From: Arctopsyche grandis
Lineage: Eukaryota > Arthropoda > Insecta > Trichoptera > Hydropsychidae
Reading direction: 5' to 3'
DNA length: 64,000 nucleotides
NCBI RefSeq assembly: GCF_051622035.1
Contig: NC_135365.1
Coordinates: 16,224,001-16,288,000 of the forward strand
Shown here one piece after another: positions 59,895 through 64,000 of the stretch. Position 1 is the stretch's first letter. Each line of letters starts with the position of its first letter. The notes below the pieces were generated by a model. That model searched no databases. It was not told where the DNA came from and saw only the letters and a list, made by a program, of their open reading frames with translations. The translations under genes and the position numbers were made by a program.

Positions 59895-60025
59895 ACACTA
59901 TGATTATTAACAAAATCAAATTAAAATTGCAAAATAGAAAATTATCAGTAGATCAATCAGATAAATAGATTATATAAGATGTGTTGTGAACATAATTTAG
60001 TAATAATAAAAATCAAATTAAACAA
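59895..60025 (+). mobile_element. Non-LTR retrotransposon 3' UTR fragment, copy 3
   Basis: ATGATTATTAACAAAATCAA, AATTATCAGTAGATCAATCA, ATAAGATGTGTTGTGAACAT and TTAGTAATAATAAAAATC parallel 46360-46510. It ends near an A-rich stretch. Confidence 0.6.
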
Positions 60026-60084
60026 ATGAAAATACCTGTTGAATAATCAAATTCGGCGGGTGACCGTAAAAAAGTCGACAGTGA

Positions 60085-60640
60085 AAAAGTCGAAAATATT
60101 CGTTTACCATGCATACATATGAAAGGTAATTGGACTATTCGTCACATTGGGGTGGTCACAAAGACAATTTTTGCCATGAAAATCGCGAATACACAATATT
60201 TGGCACTCAAGTTCTCGTTACTATGATAGTTATCGTTAGTATGATGGACTTTTCGGCTGCCAGATGTTCCGTTATAGAGATTTTGGTGACTTTGTGACGA
60301 GTAATTTGTGACCAGTAATCACCGAACCCACATGAAAAACGGTTAGTATATATATATCAGTGGCGTGCGGTAAAACTGTCTCTCCCCCCGTCATACATCC
60401 TCACTAAATTTGCGCGAGCAGGATACAACAGGAACAAGAGGAACAGGCTTTTCCTCCCGTATCCTGCGCGCGCACATTAAACAAAGCTGTATGACAAAAA
60501 GAGAGATAATTTTACAGCATGCCACTCATATATATATATTATATATACATAGTACCGTTTACCATGCACCCTTTTTTTTTGATTTTCGATCTTTGCCTTC
60601 CGATATTTGCTTTTTTCGACCTTTTCACTTTCGGTGCCGT
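60085..60640 (+). mobile_element. Dispersed repeat, copy 2, carrying an inserted element
   Basis: Both flanks of the insert match 27897-28225: AAAAAGTCGAAAATATTCG and CATGCATACATATGAAA before it, ACATGAAAAACGGTTAGTAT and AGTGGCGTGCGGTAAAACTG after it. The insert is the element at 60126-60328. Confidence 0.75.
60126..60328. mobile_element. MULE-like non-autonomous element inside another repeat
   Basis: Reverse orientation relative to 34916: GGTAATTGGACTATTCGTCA to AGTAATCACCGAACC, about 203 bases. Flanks CATATGAAA and CACATGAAA are 8/9 identical. The empty site is preserved in the related repeat at about 27925-27935. Confidence 0.85.
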
Positions 60641-60691
60641 GAGGTAGACCCACATTCGGCATATCAATAGATACAGATAATAATAAACTAG

Positions 60692-61708
60692 ATTTCTCTG
60701 AACATACATATTTCTTTTATTACCAACAAAGCATTTAAGTCTCTTGGATTCCTACTCCGCTCAACAAAACCCTTTAATGATCCTTATGTACTAAAATTAC
60801 TTTATTTTTCCTTTGTAAGGTCTCACCTTGAATTTGCCTCAATTATCTGGTCACCTTTTTATTTATCCCATATTAATTGTACTGAGGAAGTTCAACTTAA
60901 ATTTATTAAATCCTTACGCTACCTTTTTCCTACCTATACCCATTCTACTGTTTCCGACATTTTAAAAATCATTTCTTTTAACAACCTTTCTGTCAGGCGA
61001 CGACATACTGATGCTATATTCTTATTTAAGCTCATAAATGGTTTCCTTGATTGTTCTGATTTACTGAATAAGGTTAATTTCAGAATCCCAGTTCGGTTCT
61101 CTAGACGCGTTGCACTCTTTTCACTTGATCCTTTCAATACTAATTCCCAAAAATATTTTTATTTGCAGCGCGTTTATCGTATGTTTAACGGAGAGCTGAA
61201 TGAGGTTGATCTATTTGGTATTTCCCTACATCAATTCAGGTCTAACATCAAGAGAATCTTGACCGATTGATTCATTTCTTCTCCTATTCTATTTTTCCAA
61301 TATTTCCAATATTTTTATACTTTAGTTTAGTTATGTAATGTGCTATTTAATCATATTATAGCTTTCATTCTTTTCCTTTTCATTTGTTTATTTTGTATTT
61401 ACCTTTTTCATTTGTTTATATTTGTAAATTTCAATTTCTTCTTATATTCTATCTTATAACCTTTTCCAAATATTTTAATACTATAGTTTAATTATGCAAT
61501 GTTCTACATATTTTGTCATGCCTTTATTCTTTACTTTTTAATTTGTTTTCCTTATATTTATCTTTTTCATTTTTGTAAAAATCTATTATTGGACTCGCAT
61601 GTTACATTTATTATTTATTTACTATTTGTTTTTTTTATACATATCTATGTACATCCTGTCTGTTGATTTTTCAATTAATAAAATAAAAATAAAAATAAAA
61701 TAAAAATA
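60692..61708 (+). pseudogene. Jockey/CR1-like retrotransposon 3' end with open frame
   Basis: An uninterrupted frame runs from 60692 to TGA at 61268-61270 (192 codons), with no start codon in the expected place because the copy is 5'-truncated. It encodes ITNKAFKSLGFLLRSTKPFN, LKLLYFSFVRSHLEFASIIW, SPFYLSHINCTEEVQLKFIK and SVRRRHTDAIFLFKLINGF, the thumb and C-terminal region of a non-LTR reverse transcriptase. A 400-base T-rich 3' UTR follows, ending in an (AAAAT)n tail at about 61676-61708. Lack of stops over 190 codons implies recent insertion. Confidence 0.88.
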
Positions 61709-61739
61709 CAGTATTGTTTTCCTCTATGGTGGGGGAGTG

Positions 61740-62035
61740 ACAAAATTGAAAAAAATGAAGCGGAAATCGAAGGGAGCATGGTCGAAGTGGCGGTTGTTAA
61801 GTCGTCTGCGGTGGGGGCAAGGGGTGAGGCGATGGGGGGGGAGGGGGTGGGGGTTGCGCGCGTGTAGCGGTGGCGATCGCGATCGGGTGGCGGCCGTATC
61901 GACGGCGCTCAGTCGGCCGCGCCGGGCCGTGGCGCGCGCTCGTGTCGCGCGCTCATGCCGCGCTAGGCATGCGCGCCCGACCCGCGCTCGCCGCGCTCGC
62001 GCTCGCGCTCCTGGCCGCGCTGCGACCCGCACTCG
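61740..62035 (+). promoter_or_regulatory. CpG-rich island at the start of the right-edge gene
   Basis: Composition jumps from about 25% to well over 70% G+C, dense in CpG, immediately after the retrotransposon tail. It surrounds the first coding exon at 61969-62035. Overlapping frames on both strands here are compositional. Confidence 0.6.
61969..62035 (+). CDS. First coding exon of a secreted or membrane protein (partial)
   Basis: ATG at 61969 opens MRARPALAALALALLAALRP then AL and one base, followed by the strong donor G/GTGAGT at 62036. Positive residues, a leucine/alanine core and small residues near the end are a signal peptide. The exon ends in phase 1, usual for signal-peptide exons of extracellular proteins. 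The mature protein lies beyond 64000 or in an unseen exon; no family can be named. An in-frame upstream ATG at 61870 would add 33 basic residues before the hydrophobic core, which fits less well. Confidence 0.6.
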
Positions 62036-64000
62036 GTGAGTACCACCCCCCGCCCACCCGCCCGCCCGCCCACCCCCGACCCGCACTCGCTCGCCTACCC
62101 CACGTATCGATCTACACACACCCCCACACCCTTCCGCCACCCACCCACCCGCCTCCAACACTTACACCCCGACGACGACGGCGCCCCCTGCGACGCCTTC
62201 GCCCCCTGACCGTTACGTCGTCTGAAATTCGCTCGCATTTGAATTTCACTCGAGAGACGATTTTCACCGCCGGAAAAGTCGGAAAATTCCCTGCACGTTT
62301 ACGACCACTTTTCAATTACACGACGAGTTTTATTTGAACTGATCGGTCAACGTGCCGATTCGCTACAACGATTCGACCCTCAAATTAAACAAACTTTTAA
62401 TACGAGGGGGATAGTTTACAAACCCGCTGGGCGTTGAACTCTCCCAAACTATTCTATGAAATTATACAATTTTCCTCATTTTTTTAACGCTGCCTAAATC
62501 AAATCTAACCATTACATTTTAATCTGTCGTCTTAGTTTTTAATGTTCATGTAATAATATATACGAATTGCAAAAAAAAAAACATAACTTAAAGAAACCAA
62601 GAGAATATTGCGCAACTAATTCAAACTAACTAAATCGCTATATATCATATATATGAACATAATATAATGTAAAATGTATCGTTATTGACTGTTATTTTAT
62701 ATACAATCCTATTCGTTTCTATCGGTATTGTACTTTATTGAAATTCCGATAAAGTTTTGCCTATAGAATTAATATGCCGTTAACAGATTTGGCACTGTCC
62801 GGAAATTAAATGGAAACATACAACAGTTTAAACTTTGGCCGATATTGTATTATATAAATATGTATAAAATATAATATATAATAAGAATTATGTAACCTTG
62901 CGAAAGAGTTACAGTGGCAGACGATTTGTACAGGTCAGCTTTACGCGCGTACAAATGCAACGTTTTATAATTTGCTGTCGAAAAAAATAGTATACTCACG
63001 CTAATTGACAAATATACACATGCCAATATATACAAATTAAAAAGTTACATTGGCGTTTATTCACACATGGATTCGTCCGATTGTATCGTCAGTTGCGTAC
63101 GGAGTTTTGTCGAAAAAAAAGGTGTCCGGTCGATATCCGGCGCGAATGGGAAAGCTCATTTTCCGGGCGAACTCTGTAGATTTTCCGAAGATCGTTCGAA
63201 CTGAGGAGGCTGCAAAGCCTATTACGCTTGATGCGACTATTTTACTACGTACTATCAGACCTGTAGATCAGAATTTTCCACTTGAAAGACTTTTTTTATG
63301 TTTTTAGATACTCTTTTTAAAATAAGTTTCATCATTGAAAAATAATTCAAAGAGAGTTGATTACTTCAATGTAAAAAAAATCACCCATAGAAACATACAT
63401 ATTTACGTATTATACATACTTTGATTACGTTTTCAACACACAAGATTCAATTGGAAGATACTTATAAAACTTGTATGGGAGATGGATGCTGAGCTGAACA
63501 ATTTAGACGAATTGAAAAGTCCTCATACATTTTCACAAACTCATATTATCATTACATATAGTTGCATAGCGTCGACACGATTTCAAAGAAAGATGCTATC
63601 GAGTTTTGGGTTGCCAATCACATGTATGGCCCTTTCAGCATCGTAAAAAATGAAAATGTCGACTCGTTTCCTGAAAAACTACCCGTCAACCTCGGCAGGT
63701 GGTGTTTATGTTCTCGTGTTATTATTTGATCGATAGCTGATGACGTGCACCGGTTTCCTGTACTTGTGATGATTTGTGAAATGTTAAATCAATCCGCATG
63801 TCGAATTCGAACAACCCCTAATTTCGGCCATCGATTCCATTCGTTGCAAAGGAAACCGGCACGTTTTAGATTCTCCCCAAAATTGAACTATTAGATTTTA
63901 TCGTTTAATGCGGCGGATATCTAAAAATACATCAATCAAAAATTTTCTATGTATGGAGTGGGTTAAATTTTTGATGAAATCGTTTCCTGGTAGTACCAAT
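62036..64000 (+). other. Intron 1 of the right-edge gene (inferred)
   Basis: GC-rich at first (CCCGCC runs to about 62220), then AT-rich. I find no second exon with matching phase, no transposon and no RNA gene. Short frames near 63050-63300 lack any recognisable domain. Confidence 0.4.

Noticed and set aside
61724-62337. Long open frames on both strands with Arg/Pro/Ala-rich products
   Set aside because: Caused by high GC content in a CpG island; only the short signal-peptide exon has splice support.

Overview
This is a nuclear window from an AT-rich, transposon-laden insect genome. I infer an insect, order undetermined, from short GT..AG introns, AATAAA polyadenylation signals, abundant TACATATGTA-type repeats, and metazoan gene families: sarcoglycan alpha/epsilon, type I inositol polyphosphate 5-phosphatase, Rab GDI and AASDH. 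There are no prokaryotic features.

Layout: (1) 38-169 (+), last coding exon of an unidentified gene. (2) 1363-3819 (-), a complete nine-exon alpha/epsilon-sarcoglycan gene. (3) about 4-16.8 kb, repeats and intergenic DNA: Harbinger-type foldback MITEs, tRNA-derived SINEs, a long (TA)n tract and RTE-like retrotransposon debris. (4) 17138-24113 (+), an INPP5A-type 5-phosphatase with two alternative C-termini, one ending in a CaaX box. (5) about 27.2-29.9 kb, a decayed partial duplicate of the next gene, broken up by LTR and other insertions. (6) 30772-32999 (-), a six-exon fumarylacetoacetate-hydrolase-domain (FAHD) gene with a retrotransposon relic in its last intron. (7) 33.3-35.2 kb, a cluster of non-autonomous elements with 9-bp target duplications, one carrying a nested insertion. 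(8) 36231-37562 (+), an intronless, GC-rich Rab GDP-dissociation inhibitor gene. (9) 38369-45952 (-), a six-exon AASDH-type gene (adenylation, carrier and beta-propeller regions) whose 4.2-kb intron 4 holds nested transposons and a solo LTR. (10) 46-61.7 kb, gene-poor repeats including RTE-like and Jockey/CR1-like relics. (11) 61969-62035 (+), inside a CpG-rich island, a first coding exon encoding a signal peptide; the rest of that gene lies beyond the window.

The five complete or near-complete genes have unrelated housekeeping or muscle-membrane roles, and nothing suggests a co-regulated cluster or pathway. The most informative observations are the two C-termini of the 5-phosphatase, a large serine-rich insertion between its catalytic motifs, and a related set of short transposons (GGTTCGG...CCAATTACC ends, mostly 9-bp duplications) whose nested insertions give a relative order of events. 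I did not find a clearly novel biological system. Exon structures were built by hand from splice signals, reading-frame phase and remembered family similarity; no alignment or search was run.
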